From positions 1 through 36,452 of the forward strand of contig LWDI01000046.1 in assembly GCA_002083475.1 (NCBI GenBank): a stretch of DNA of 36,452 nucleotides. Direction: 5' to 3'. The translations under genes and the position numbers were made by a program. The number at the start of each line of letters is the position of its first letter. Positions within the stretch are counted from its first letter, which is position 1. The stretch comes from Proteobacteria bacterium SG_bin5. Its GTDB lineage: Bacteria > Pseudomonadota > Alphaproteobacteria > Sphingomonadales > Sphingomonadaceae. Positions 22,843-30,597 of the stretch are shown here, in pieces. A model generated the notes under the pieces. It was not told where the DNA came from, did not search any database, and worked only from the letters and a program-made list of their open reading frames with translations.

Positions 22843-24201
22843 TCACGCCAGCACCGCCTCGAGCGCCGCCGCCATCGTCTCGACATCGTCGTCGGTCGCC
22901 GTCTCCGTCACCGCGACGACCAGGCCATGCTCCAGCGCCGCCTCGCCCGGATAAAGCCGGCCGAGCGACACCCCGGCCAGGACACGCCGATCGGCGAGCT
23001 GGCGCACCACCGGCCGCGCGGGCTTGGGCAGGCGCACCGTGAATTCGTTGAAGAACGCGTCGTTCACCAGGCTCACCCCCGGCACCCGCGCCAGCCGCTC
23101 GGCCGCCCGCACCGCCTTGGCGTGGTTGAGCGCGGCGAGCTTGCGCAGCCCCGCCTCCCCCAACAGCGTCAAATGGATCGAGAAGGCCAGCGCGCACAGC
23201 CCGCTATTGGTGCAGATGTTCGAGGTGGCTTTCTCGCGGCGGATATGTTGTTCGCGGGTGGAGAGCGTCAGCACGAAGCCGCGCTTGCCGTTCGCGTCCA
23301 CCGTCTCGCCGCACAGCCGACCGGGCATTTGGCGGAGATATTTCTCTTTGCAGCCGAACAGCCCGACATAAGGCCCGCCAAACTGTAGCCCCACGCCGAT
23401 CGACTGGCCCTCGCCGACCACGATGTCGGCGTCCATTTCGCCCGGGCTCAGCAACGCGCCGAGCGCGACCGGCTCGGTGACGACCGCGATCAGCAGCGCC
23501 TTCTTGGCGTGCGCGGCGGCCGCGATCGGGCGCAAATCGGTGATGCGGCCGAGAATGTCGGGATATTGCACGACGACGCACGAGGTATCGTCGTCGATCG
23601 CCGCGATCAGCGCCTCGGCATCGGTCGCCGCCTCGAGCGCGGGGAGCGATGTTTCGAGCTGGTCGCCGGTATATTTGGCCATGGTCTTGGCGACCGAGAC
23701 ATAATGGGGGTGCAACCCACCCGAGAGGATCGCCTTGCCCCGCCGCGTGATCCGCCGCGCCATGCCGATCGCCTCCCAACAGGCGGTCGAGCCGTCATAC
23801 ATGCTGGCGTTCGCCACATCGGTGCCGAGCAGCCGCGCGACCTGCGTCTGGAACTCGAACAGCATCTGCAGCGTGCCCTGGGCGATCTCGGGCTGATAGG
23901 GCGTGTAGGCCGTCAGATATTCGCCGCGCTGGATGAGGTGATCGACCGAGGCGGGCACATGGTGGCGATAAGCGCCACAGCCGAGGAAGAAGGGGACTTC
24001 GCCCGCGACCGTGTTCTTGGCGGCAAGCGCTTTCATATGGCGTTCGACCGCCATTTCGCTCGCGTGATCGGGCAGGCCCGCGATCGGCCCGGCAAGCCGG
24101 GCTTCGGCGGGGACGTCGACGAACAAATCGTCGATCGAGCCCGCGCCGATCGCGGCGAGCATCGCCTGGCGGTCGGTATCGGTGAGAGGGAGGTAGCGCA
24201 T
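22843..24201 (-). CDS. gcvPA: Glycine dehydrogenase (decarboxylating) subunit 1
   Basis: The N-terminal half of the P-protein, 452 aa, forming the PLP enzyme with GcvPB. The fold-type I pattern is clear: MRYLPLTDTDRQAMLAAIG opening, FFLGCGAYRHHVPASVDHLI, TAYTPYQPEIAQGTLQMLFEFQT, ANASMYDGSTACWEA, GEGQSIGVGLQFGGPYVG and REQHIRREKATSNICTNSGL. The catalytic lysine lies in GcvPB, as expected for the split form. It is separated from gcvH by 145 bases that hold a REPIN-like doublet and a terminator-like stem, so its expression may be partly uncoupled from gcvTH. Confidence 0.97.
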   Translation of the reverse strand: MRYLPLTDTDRQAMLAAIGAGSIDDLFVDVPAEARLAGPIAGLPDHASEMAVERHMKALAAKNTVAGEVPFFLGCGAYRHHVPASVDHLIQRGEYLTAYTPYQPEIAQGTLQMLFEFQTQVARLLGTDVANASMYDGSTACWEAIGMARRITRRGKAILSGGLHPHYVSVAKTMAKYTGDQLETSLPALEAATDAEALIAAIDDDTSCVVVQYPDILGRITDLRPIAAAAHAKKALLIAVVTEPVALGALLSPGEMDADIVVGEGQSIGVGLQFGGPYVGLFGCKEKYLRQMPGRLCGETVDANGKRGFVLTLSTREQHIRREKATSNICTNSGLCALAFSIHLTLLGEAGLRKLAALNHAKAVRAAERLARVPGVSLVNDAFFNEFTVRLPKPARPVVRQLADRRVLAGVSLGRLYPGEAALEHGLVVAVTETATDDDVETMAAALEAVLA

Positions 24202-24221
24202 CGGTGATCCTGTTCCATCGC

Positions 24222-24284
24222 GTCACCCCAGCGAAAGCTGGGGTCTCGCGCTTGCCGGGAGATGCCAGCTTTCGCTGGCATGAC
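24222..24284. repeat. REPIN-like inverted doublet between gcvH and gcvPA
   Basis: Inverted 25-base arms at 24222-24246 and 24260-24284 have stems CCCCAGCGAAAGCTGGGG and, in the same sense, TGCCAGCGAAAGCTGGCA. The closing base pairs changed in concert. The core AGCGAAAGCT is shared with the arm at 5694-5720. Confidence 0.7.
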
Positions 24285-24290
24285 GCCCTC

Positions 24291-24330
24291 ATCGTTCAAA
24301 CCGAAACCCGTTCGCGCCGCGCGAACGGGT
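24291..24330 (-). terminator. Terminator-like hairpin downstream of gcvH
   Basis: ACCCGTTCGCG (24306-24316) and CGCGAACGGGT (24320-24330) form a perfect 11-bp stem with a 3-base loop. On the minus strand it is followed by TTCGGTTTGAAC, a modest T-rich run, 17 bases after the gcvH stop. It could terminate or attenuate gcvTH transcripts before gcvPA. The weak T-run makes partial read-through likely. Confidence 0.5.
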
Positions 24331-24346
24331 CTGGGTGCATCATCGC

Positions 24347-24718
24347 CTAGAGCTTCGCCACGAACGCGTCGTAGGCGGCCTCGTCCATCAGCCCGTCGAG
24401 CTCGCTCGTGTCGCTGAGCGTCAGCTTGAAGAACCAGCCCTCGCCCTCGGGGTCTTCGTTCACCAAAGCCGGCTGATCGGCGAGCGACGCATTGCCCTCG
24501 ACCACCGTGCCCGAGACGGGCGCGTACACGTCCGACGCGGCCTTCACGCTTTCGACCACCGCCGCTTCATCGCCCTTGGCGAGCGTCTTGCCCTCTTCGG
24601 GCACTTCGACGAACACGATGTCGCCGAGCTGGCTCTGCGCATATTCGGTGATGCCGACGGTGCCGATCTCGCCGTCGAGTTCGATCCACTCATGGTCTTC
24701 GGTGAAGTAACGGCTCAT
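24347..24718 (-). CDS. gcvH: Glycine cleavage system H protein
   Basis: The 123-aa lipoyl carrier that shuttles the aminomethyl group from the P-protein to the T-protein, then presents dihydrolipoyl to the L-protein. The lipoylation site is Lys59 in AVVESVKAASDVYAPVSG. The start MSRYFTEDHEWIELDG and the block GITEYAQSQLGDIVFVEVPEEG are standard, and the length is typical. It begins 13 bases after gcvT, so they are co-transcribed. A terminator-like stem follows. No lpd (L-protein) or lipoyl ligase gene is in the window. Confidence 0.98.
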   Translation of the reverse strand: MSRYFTEDHEWIELDGEIGTVGITEYAQSQLGDIVFVEVPEEGKTLAKGDEAAVVESVKAASDVYAPVSGTVVEGNASLADQPALVNEDPEGEGWFFKLTLSDTSELDGLMDEAAYDAFVAKL

Positions 24719-24731
24719 GGGCTAGCTCCCT

Positions 24732-25871
24732 CTAGCGGACATAGTGATGGGGGACGAAGGGCAGCGCGGTGACGGTCGCCTGATGGACCTTGCCGCGCTG
24801 CGCGAGCTGGATGCGCGTGCCCGGCGCGGCGAGCGCGAGCGGGACATAGGCCATCGCGATCGCCGCGCCCACGCTCGGCGCGAAACCGCCCGAGGTGACG
24901 CGCCCGACTTCGCTCGCGCCGCCGTCGAGCACCGCCGCGCCCTCGCGCACCGGCTGGCGCCCGTCGATCAACAAGCCGACGCGCTTTTGCGCCGGGCCTT
25001 GCTCGCGCTCGATCGCGATGCGCGCGGCGCCCGGGAAATCGCCCGCTTCGCGCCGGCGCTTGGCGAGCGCGAAGCCGAGATCGGCCATCACCGGCGTCGT
25101 TTCCTCGTCCAGATCATGGCCGTAGAGCGGCAGCCCCGCCTCCAGCCGCAGCGAATCGCGCGCGCCGAGGCCGATCGGCTTGACCTCCGGTTGTTCGAGC
25201 AGCGCCGTCGCGAAGCCTTCCGCATCCTCGGCGGGGAGCGAAATCTCGAACCCGTCCTCGCCGGTATAGCCCGATCGGCTGATCCACAGCGGCACGCCTT
25301 CGCGCTCGAACGCGCCCGCCTGCATGAAGCGCAGCGCCTCCACCCCCGGCACCAGCCGCGCCAGCGCGTCGACCGCCTTCGGCCCTTGCAGCGCGAGCAA
25401 CGCCTGGTCGCCGAGGTGGTTGATCGTCACCTCTTCGGGCAGATTTTCGAGCAGATGGGCGATATCGTCCCATTTGGTCGCGCCGTTCACCACCATGTAG
25501 AAAGCGGCGTCGAACGCGCTGCCCTCGGGCAGGCGCGTCACCATCAGATCGTCGAGAATGCCGCCCTGCTCGGTCAGCAGCAGCGAATAGCGCATGCGCC
25601 CCGGCGCGAGCCCCTTGATATCGCCCGGCAGCACGCGTTCGAGCGCGGCGGCGACGTCTTCGCTCTCCGACGAAAAGAGCAATTGCCCCATATGGCTCAC
25701 GTCGAACAGCCCGGCGCTTTCCCGCGTCCAGAGATGCTCGGCCATGATGCCTTCATATTGGATCGGCATGTGATAGCCGGCGAATTCGACCATCCGGCCG
25801 CCGCGCGCGCGGTGCCAACCGTCGAGCGGCAGGGTTTCGATCGGCAATTCGATCAGTTCATCGTCGCTCAT
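24732..25871 (-). CDS. gcvT: Glycine cleavage system T protein (aminomethyltransferase)
   Basis: Releases ammonia from the aminomethyl-lipoyl arm of GcvH and passes the carbon unit to tetrahydrofolate, giving 5,10-methylene-THF. The 379-aa product has LPLDGWHRARGGRMVEFAGYHMPIQY, the RESAGLFDVSHMGQL block, the LDDLMVTRLPEG folate region, SRSGYTGEDGFEIS, ARDSLRLEAGLPLYGHD and the C-terminal Arg/Val-rich barrel. The ATG at 25871 (MSDDELIELP) is preferred; an ATG at 25928 lies within the riboswitch region. It is the first gene of the gcv operon, directly after the tandem glycine riboswitch. Confidence 0.97.
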   Translation of the reverse strand: MSDDELIELPIETLPLDGWHRARGGRMVEFAGYHMPIQYEGIMAEHLWTRESAGLFDVSHMGQLLFSSESEDVAAALERVLPGDIKGLAPGRMRYSLLLTEQGGILDDLMVTRLPEGSAFDAAFYMVVNGATKWDDIAHLLENLPEEVTINHLGDQALLALQGPKAVDALARLVPGVEALRFMQAGAFEREGVPLWISRSGYTGEDGFEISLPAEDAEGFATALLEQPEVKPIGLGARDSLRLEAGLPLYGHDLDEETTPVMADLGFALAKRRREAGDFPGAARIAIEREQGPAQKRVGLLIDGRQPVREGAAVLDGGASEVGRVTSGGFAPSVGAAIAMAYVPLALAAPGTRIQLAQRGKVHQATVTALPFVPHHYVR

Positions 25872-25924
25872 CTTCGCCCCTTGGCCCGCTGCTTTGGTCG
25901 CGCGACTTCCCCTCCCCGGAAAAG

Positions 25925-26102
25925 TCACGCCCCCTCTGTCACGGAAACCTGAGAGCTTTCGCCGGCGCGGACCGGCTTACCCCTTCGGTGGGCCCATCAA
26001 GGCCGCTTTCCAGAGTGTCCTAAGCGCTGCGGTCCGGTTGCCTGAGAGATTCCGGGGCGGTTGCTCCTTCGGCGGTGGAATAGCTCCACACTCTCCCGCG
26101 AG
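25925..26102 (-). promoter_or_regulatory. Tandem glycine riboswitch controlling the gcv operon
   Basis: On the minus strand two glycine-aptamer modules follow one another. The upstream one (about 26030-26102) has GGGAGAGTGTGG, then CCGCCGAAGGAGCAA, then AATCTCTCAGG. The downstream one (about 25925-26022) has GGACACTCTGG, then CACCGAAGGGGTAAG, then AAGCTCTCAGGTTTCC. Conserved CCGAAGG..(C)AA and CTCTCAGG elements occur in each. This is the classic cooperative tandem glycine sensor upstream of gcv genes, usually an ON switch with excess glycine. Its end is about 55 bases before the gcvT ATG. The control mechanism (terminator or Shine-Dalgarno masking) is not clear from sequence. Confidence 0.93.
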
Positions 26103-26133
26103 CGCCCGGGCTGAAAGCCCGCGACGCGGCTGC

Positions 26134-26421
26134 TTAGGAGGCGCGGCGGGTGGCCGTCAACCGGCTTTCATCATGCGTCGCCGCCCGCGCGAAAATTCGT
26201 TGGAGCGCGCGCCGACCTTGCGCATCGGCGGCCAACAGGCAGGGATCCCCCGTGTCGCTGACGCTGATCAGATCGGCGCCATCGATCCGCCAACGGTCAT
26301 AGGTCGTCGCCTGCTCGACCAGCGCGCCGCCGAGGGCATGAAGCGAGGCGATCACCGCCCCCCGCTGGGCAGCGTCATATTCGAGACTCGCTCGGCCATC
26401 GCCCAGATCGTGGATGGTCAT
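26134..26421 (-). CDS. Small protein of unknown function
   Basis: A 95-aa product beginning MTIHDLGDGRASLEYDAAQRG. It is soluble-looking, with no signal peptide, membrane helix or recognised motif; the sequence reads as alternating strands and a helix (QRGAVIASLHALGGALVEQAT). I chose the ATG at 26421 because GGGGG lies five bases upstream; an ATG at 26433 has its GAGGAAG directly adjacent, which is too close. It begins 17 bases after the lipoprotein gene on the same strand, so the two are probably co-transcribed. Its end is about 30 bases before the glycine riboswitch. Function unknown. Confidence 0.65.
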   Translation of the reverse strand: MTIHDLGDGRASLEYDAAQRGAVIASLHALGGALVEQATTYDRWRIDGADLISVSDTGDPCLLAADAQGRRALQRIFARAATHDESRLTATRRAS

Positions 26422-26438
26422 CGGCGCCCCCATCTTCC

Positions 26439-27074
26439 TCAGCGCGTCGCGTTATATTTCAGCTGTTCGTCGGTCAGTTGGAAGCCGACCAAAGCCTCGA
26501 AGGTCGCGCGCGCGATCGCGGCGCGGACGTTGGGGCGCGAGAGCGGGTCGGTCGCGGCTTCCTCGCGGCCGGCCTGGCGCGGGCGCGTGATCTCGCGGCG
26601 GAGCTCGGGCGGCAGCGTCGCCGCCGAGCGCAGCACGCTCGCGGTCGCCTCGCCCGTCGCCTGGGCGCGCAGCTGGCCCGCGTCGAAATGCACGGTCACC
26701 CGGCTGATCCGCTTGGAGACGACCGCCGTGCCGCCCTGCACCACGGTGATGAAATAAGGCAGCACCACGTCGCGCGCCGCCCCGGCCTCGCTGCGCCGCG
26801 CGAGCACCTCGAACGTCACCACCGATTGCACATATTCCCCCACGTCCGAGCAAGTGTCGCGCAGCTTGGTGATCGTCGCGGTCACGTCGAGCGCGGCGAG
26901 ATCATTGCTCGAGGGCGGGTTGAACAAGGTGATGTCGCCCGTCCCCGCCGGCACCGCGACCGCGGGGCAAGCGGTGCGCACCGCCGTGATGCCCTCGAGC
27001 GTGAACTGGCCCTCCCTGGGGGCGCAGGCGGCCGCGACCAGGGGTAGCGCGAGCAAGGCGAATTGGCGGATCAA
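26439..27074 (-). CDS. Predicted lipoprotein of unknown function
   Basis: From a TTG at 27074 the 211-aa product starts MIRQFALLALPLVAAAC, a lipoprotein signal peptide with a LVAAAC lipobox (Cys17). AAAAGGG lies about seven bases upstream. No ATG gives this signal. The mature part reads as mostly beta strand (DITLFNPPSSNDLAALDVTATITKL, VVTFEVLARRSE, YFITVVQGGTAVVSKRISRVTVHF) with a helical C-terminus (RPNVRAAIARATFEALVGF). It should be anchored to an envelope membrane; the residue after Cys is Ala, so there is no Asp+2 inner-membrane retention signal of the enterobacterial kind. No family is recognised. It is divergent from ispH and followed by the 95-aa gene. Confidence 0.8.
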   Translation of the reverse strand: MIRQFALLALPLVAAACAPREGQFTLEGITAVRTACPAVAVPAGTGDITLFNPPSSNDLAALDVTATITKLRDTCSDVGEYVQSVVTFEVLARRSEAGAARDVVLPYFITVVQGGTAVVSKRISRVTVHFDAGQLRAQATGEATASVLRSAATLPPELRREITRPRQAGREEAATDPLSRPNVRAAIARATFEALVGFQLTDEQLKYNATR

Positions 27075-27189
27075 CGAGGCACCCTTTTCATGGCGGAGGG
27101 GCACGCCGCGCGCGGCGGGCGTACCGTTATCGCGCGGCACCATAGGAACCGGCTTTCGCGCGCGCAAGCAATCGCGTAGAAGCGCGCCC

Positions 27190-28149
27190 ATGCTCAACTC
27201 GCAACCCCGGCCGCTCGATCTGCTCATCGCGGCGCCTCGCGGCTTTTGCGCCGGCGTCGACCGCGCGATCCACATCGTCGAACTCGCGATCGAAAAATAT
27301 GGCGCGCCCGTCTATGTGCGCCACGAGATCGTCCACAATAAATTCGTCGTCGACGCGCTGCGCGCCAAGGGCGCCGTGTTCGTCGAGGAGCTGGAGGAAG
27401 TGCCCGACGGCGTGCCGGTGGTCTTCTCCGCGCACGGCGTGCCCAAATCGGTGCCGGCGGAGGCGAGCCAGCGCGGGCTTTCCTATCTCGACGCCACCTG
27501 CCCCTTGGTGTCGAAGGTGCACCGCCAGGCCGAGCGGCTCGTCAGCCAGGGCAAGCATATCGTCTTCGTCGGCCATGCCGGCCATCCCGAGGTGATCGGC
27601 ACCTTCGGCCAGGTGCCCGCCGGCGCGATGACGCTGATCGAAACGGTGGAAGACGCCGAAAGCTTCGCCCCCGCCGATCCGGGCAATCTCGCTTTCCTCA
27701 CGCAGACGACGCTGTCGGTCGACGATACCGCCGATATCGTGAGCGTGCTCACCCGCCGCTTTCCCGAGATCAAGGCGCCGCGCGCCGACGATATTTGCTA
27801 TGCGACCTCGAACCGCCAGGCGGCGGTGAAGGCGATCGCGCCGCAATGCGATTTCATCCTGGTGATCGGCGCGACCAATTCGTCCAACTCGCTGCGTCTG
27901 GTGGAAGTCGCCGAAAAATGCGGCACGCGCGCGCGGCTGATCCAGCGCGCCTCCGACCTCGATCTCGGCTGGCTGGAGGGGGTCAACACGCTCGGCATCA
28001 CCGCCGGCGCCTCGGCGCCCGAATTGCTGGTGCGCGAGCTGGTCGATCTGCTCGGCGCGCATTTCCAGACCACCGAGCGCGAGGTGGAAACGACGCGCGA
28101 GACGATCGCCTTCAAGCTGCCGCGCGGGCTGGAAACCGAGGCGGCTTGA
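27190..28149 (+). CDS. ispH: 4-Hydroxy-3-methylbut-2-enyl diphosphate reductase
   Basis: The last enzyme of the MEP pathway, reducing HMBPP to isopentenyl and dimethylallyl diphosphate with a [4Fe-4S] cluster. The 319-aa product has all three cluster cysteines: Cys20 in PRGFCAGVDRAI, Cys104 in DATCPLVSKVH and Cys203 in DICYATSNRQ. It also has RHEIVHN, FSAHGVP and the VGHAGHPEVIGTFGQ block, which hold the conserved histidines. The ATG at 27190 gives the typical N-terminus (PLDLLIAAPRGFC). It leads an ispH-thrB-rnhA set on one strand; a REP-like hairpin lies between it and thrB. Confidence 0.98.
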   Translation: MLNSQPRPLDLLIAAPRGFCAGVDRAIHIVELAIEKYGAPVYVRHEIVHNKFVVDALRAKGAVFVEELEEVPDGVPVVFSAHGVPKSVPAEASQRGLSYLDATCPLVSKVHRQAERLVSQGKHIVFVGHAGHPEVIGTFGQVPAGAMTLIETVEDAESFAPADPGNLAFLTQTTLSVDDTADIVSVLTRRFPEIKAPRADDICYATSNRQAAVKAIAPQCDFILVIGATNSSNSLRLVEVAEKCGTRARLIQRASDLDLGWLEGVNTLGITAGASAPELLVRELVDLLGAHFQTTEREVETTRETIAFKLPRGLETEAA

Positions 28150-28180
28150 CCAGCTCGTTCCGGTCCCCTGACAAATCGCC

Positions 28181-28205
28181 GTCACCCCGGGCTTGACCCG
28201 GGGCC
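28181..28205 (+). terminator. Hairpin between ispH and thrB, REP-like and terminator-like
   Basis: GTCA-CCCCGGG-CTTGA-CCCGGGG, then CCGCGCTTTTCTTC. A 7-bp GC stem followed by a short T-rich run could reduce read-through into thrB, whose ATG is at 28228. The GTCACCCC opening is the same as the single arms of the REPIN-like doublets. Confidence 0.45.
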
Positions 28206-28227
28206 GCGCTTTTCTTCTAGCGGCGCG

Positions 28228-29184
28228 ATGGCCGTTTACACCCCCGTCTCCGCCGAAGCGCTGAGCGACTTCCTCGCGCGCTATGACGTCGGCGATCTCG
28301 TCTCGGCGAAGGGCATCGCGGAAGGGGTCGAGAATAGCAATTATCTGGTCGAGACGACGCGCGGGCGCTTCATCCTGACCCTCTATGAAAAGCGCGTGCG
28401 GGAGGAGGATTTGCCCTTCTTCCTCGCGCTCACCGATCACCTCGCCGCCAAGCGCCTGCCGGTGCCCCCCGCGATCCGCGACCGCGACGGCGGGGCGATC
28501 CAAAGCCTGTGCGGGCGCCCGGCGTGCCTCATCACTTTCCTGCCCGGCGTCTCGCTGTCAACGCCCACCCCGGCGAAAGCGCGCGCGGCGGGGGTGGCGC
28601 TCGGCCGGATGCACGCGGCGCTCGCCGATTTCGCGCCCCGGCGCGCCAATTCGATGGGCGTCGACAGCTGGGCGCCGCTGCTCGCGCGCTGCGGCGACGG
28701 GCTGGAGATGATCGCGCCGGGGCTCGGTCGCGATCTGGCGGCGAAGCTCGACGCGGTGCTCGCGGCCTGGCCGGCGCCGCAAGCCTTGCCCGAGGGCGCG
28801 ATCCATGCCGATCTCTTCCCCGACAATGTGCTGATGCTCGGCGACCGAGTGACCGGGCTGATCGATTTCTACTTCGCCTGCACCGATATCCGCGCTTATG
28901 ATCTGGCGGTGATGCACAGCGCCTGGACGTTCGACGCGCGCGGCGCGCGGCACGACGCGGCAATCGGGCGCGCCTTGATCGAGGGCTATCGCTCGATCGT
29001 CGCGCTGAGCGACGCCGAGCTTGCCGCGCTGCCGGTGCTCGCCCGCGGCGCCTGCCTGCGCTTCGCGCTCAGCCGCGCTTGGGATTGGCTGAACACGCCC
29101 GCCGACGCGCTCGTCACGCGCAAGGACCCGCTCGCTTATCTGCGCCGCTACCCCCATTATGCGCGCGACGACGCCTTCGCATGA
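28228..29184 (+). CDS. thrB: Homoserine kinase, APH-fold (ThrB type II)
   Basis: Phosphorylates homoserine on the way to threonine. The 318-aa product belongs to the aminoglycoside-phosphotransferase-fold homoserine kinases of proteobacteria, not the GHMP type. The N-lobe has GIAEGVENSNYLVETTRGRFILTLYEK, with the ATP-contacting lysine. The catalytic loop is HADLFPDNVL (Asp and Asn), and the metal site is GLIDFYFA (Asp). The C-terminus RFALSRAWDWL fits the family. It starts at ATG 28228 and its TGA overlaps the rnhA ATG by 4 bases, so these two are coupled. Confidence 0.95.
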   Translation: MAVYTPVSAEALSDFLARYDVGDLVSAKGIAEGVENSNYLVETTRGRFILTLYEKRVREEDLPFFLALTDHLAAKRLPVPPAIRDRDGGAIQSLCGRPACLITFLPGVSLSTPTPAKARAAGVALGRMHAALADFAPRRANSMGVDSWAPLLARCGDGLEMIAPGLGRDLAAKLDAVLAAWPAPQALPEGAIHADLFPDNVLMLGDRVTGLIDFYFACTDIRAYDLAVMHSAWTFDARGARHDAAIGRALIEGYRSIVALSDAELAALPVLARGACLRFALSRAWDWLNTPADALVTRKDPLAYLRRYPHYARDDAFA

Positions 29185-29633
29185 CCGGCGACTTGCCCCA
29201 GGTCGAAATCTTCACCGACGGCGCGTGCAAGGGCAATCCCGGCCCCGGCGGCTGGGGCGTGTTGCTGCGCATGGGCGCGCATGAGAAGGAGCTTTCGGGC
29301 GGCGAGCCCCTCACCACCAATAACCGGATGGAGCTCACCGCCGCGCTCGAAGGGCTGAAGGCGCTCAACCGCCCCTGCCGCGTCACCTTGTTCACCGACA
29401 GCCGCTATGTGATGGACGGCCTCACCAAATGGATCCACGGCTGGCGGAAGAACGGCTGGAAGACCGCCGACAAAAAGCCGGTGAAGAACGCGGATCTCTG
29501 GCAGGCGCTGCTCGCCGCCGCCGCGCCGCACCGGATCGAGTGGCGCTGGGTGAAGGGCCACGCCGGCCACCCGGAAAACGAACGCGTCGACCGGCTGGCG
29601 AGCGACGCGGCTACGGCGGCGCGTCACGCTTAG
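29181..29633 (+). CDS. rnhA: Ribonuclease HI
   Basis: Degrades the RNA strand of RNA-DNA hybrids. The 150-aa product has the four catalytic acids: Asp13 in FTDGACKGNPGPGGWG, Glu51 in NNRMELTA, Asp73 in FTDSRYV and Asp137 in NERVDRLA. His127 lies in VKGHAGHPEN. The basic handle region WIHGWRKNGWKTADKKPVKN is present, as in the E. coli enzyme. The start ATG overlaps the thrB stop (ATGA). The TAG stop abuts the palindromic repeat at 29631. Confidence 0.98.
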   Translation: MTGDLPQVEIFTDGACKGNPGPGGWGVLLRMGAHEKELSGGEPLTTNNRMELTAALEGLKALNRPCRVTLFTDSRYVMDGLTKWIHGWRKNGWKTADKKPVKNADLWQALLAAAAPHRIEWRWVKGHAGHPENERVDRLASDAATAARHA

Positions 29634-29690
29634 CGCGATTTTTAGGCAAGTGGAATCACGTGCCGGCTCGGAAATCGCGACAGATCAAAG
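29631..29690. repeat. Palindromic intergenic repeat after rnhA
   Basis: GCGATTT, GGCAAGTG-GAAT-CACGTGCC, AAATCGC make a nested hairpin (29635-29678), followed by CAGATCAAAGATCGAGCGCG. It resembles palindromes dispersed in many alphaproteobacterial genomes (from memory). The rest of the gap to 29799 shows nothing clear. Confidence 0.5.
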
Positions 29691-29799
29691 ATCGAGCGCG
29701 GCATTTCCCCCGACGCACGGGATTGGGACCCGTCACGGCCACACCGGCCCTAGCCTCGCGGGGGCAAATCGGCGATAGGCCGGGCCAGGGAGAAAGCAG

Positions 29800-30597
29800 A
29801 TGGTCGTGCCCCGTCGCGCGCAGCCGCGCGCCAGTGCGTTCAGCCGGATGGGGCTGTTGGTGCTGATCGGCAGCCTCGCGCTCCACGCCGCGCAGCTCGC
29901 GACGCAGACGACCTTTCCGGTGCTGTTTCTCGGCAATCTCGTCGCGCTGGTCTTCCTGCGCTGGCAAGCGAGCGCGCTACTGCGCCGGCGCGCCGATTTC
30001 GATGCGGTGATCGCCGCCGAGATGATCGTGGCGTTCGGCGTGCTCTCGCTGATCCTGGGCATCAGCACGGCGGTGATCCCGCTGTTCCTCGGCACCGCGA
30101 CGCTCCGCGTCGACAGCCTCGCCGCGCTCGCGGGGATCGCCATTCCCTTTCTCGAGGGGCTCGCAACCGCCGGGCTCGCGCCGTTCTTCGCGGTGCTGCT
30201 GCGGATCGAGGCGCATGAAGCCGGGAGCAGCGAGCCCGGCGCCGAACTGAGCGAACTCACCATCGCGACGCAGGACCTCGGCACCGAATTGCGCGGCGCG
30301 GTGCGCGCGCTGCGCGAAATGCGCGAACAACTCGCCGGCGCGGCGGCGCAGAGCCAAGCGCTCGGCCAGGCGATGCAGACCGAGGCGGCCAAGCTGATGC
30401 TAATGGTGGAGCGCAGCGAGACCAAATTCGCCGCGCTCGCCGCCGCCGCCGACAAGAGCAGCGACGAGGTCGTGCGCCTCGCCACCGAAACCGCGCGGCT
30501 CAACCAGGCGGCGGGCGACACCAGCGCGCTGCTGACGACGCTCGGCGATCTGATCGACTCGGTCGAGCGCTTCGTCAAACCCGTCGAGCGCGCATGA
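29800..30597 (+). CDS. MotA/TolQ/ExbB-like (ZorA-like) membrane protein with coiled-coil tail
   Basis: A 265-aa product with four predicted membrane helices at about residues 17-35, 39-55, 69-98 and 107-135, then a long helical, probably coiled-coil tail (147-262) rich in Ala/Glu/Gln with no further domain. The third and fourth helices follow the MotA/TolQ/ExbB pattern: AFGVLSLILGIS resembles the LLGLLGTVxGI helix, and LAALAGIAIPFLEGLATAGLA resembles LAxxxGIAxALxxTAxGLxxA. This places it among ion-channel stators such as MotA, TolQ and the ZorA subunit of Zorya. ZorA is much longer. Its stop overlaps the next gene by 4 bases (ATGA). Shine-Dalgarno: GGGAG. Family assignment is by pattern, not alignment. 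Confidence 0.7.
   Translation: MVVPRRAQPRASAFSRMGLLVLIGSLALHAAQLATQTTFPVLFLGNLVALVFLRWQASALLRRRADFDAVIAAEMIVAFGVLSLILGISTAVIPLFLGTATLRVDSLAALAGIAIPFLEGLATAGLAPFFAVLLRIEAHEAGSSEPGAELSELTIATQDLGTELRGAVRALREMREQLAGAAAQSQALGQAMQTEAAKLMLMVERSETKFAALAAAADKSSDEVVRLATETARLNQAAGDTSALLTTLGDLIDSVERFVKPVERA

Noticed and set aside
21135..24201. GcvP broken into two by a frameshift
   Set aside because: The two parts have their own starts, standard lengths and family-specific ends, and are separated by 136 bases. They are the normal split GcvPA/GcvPB form.
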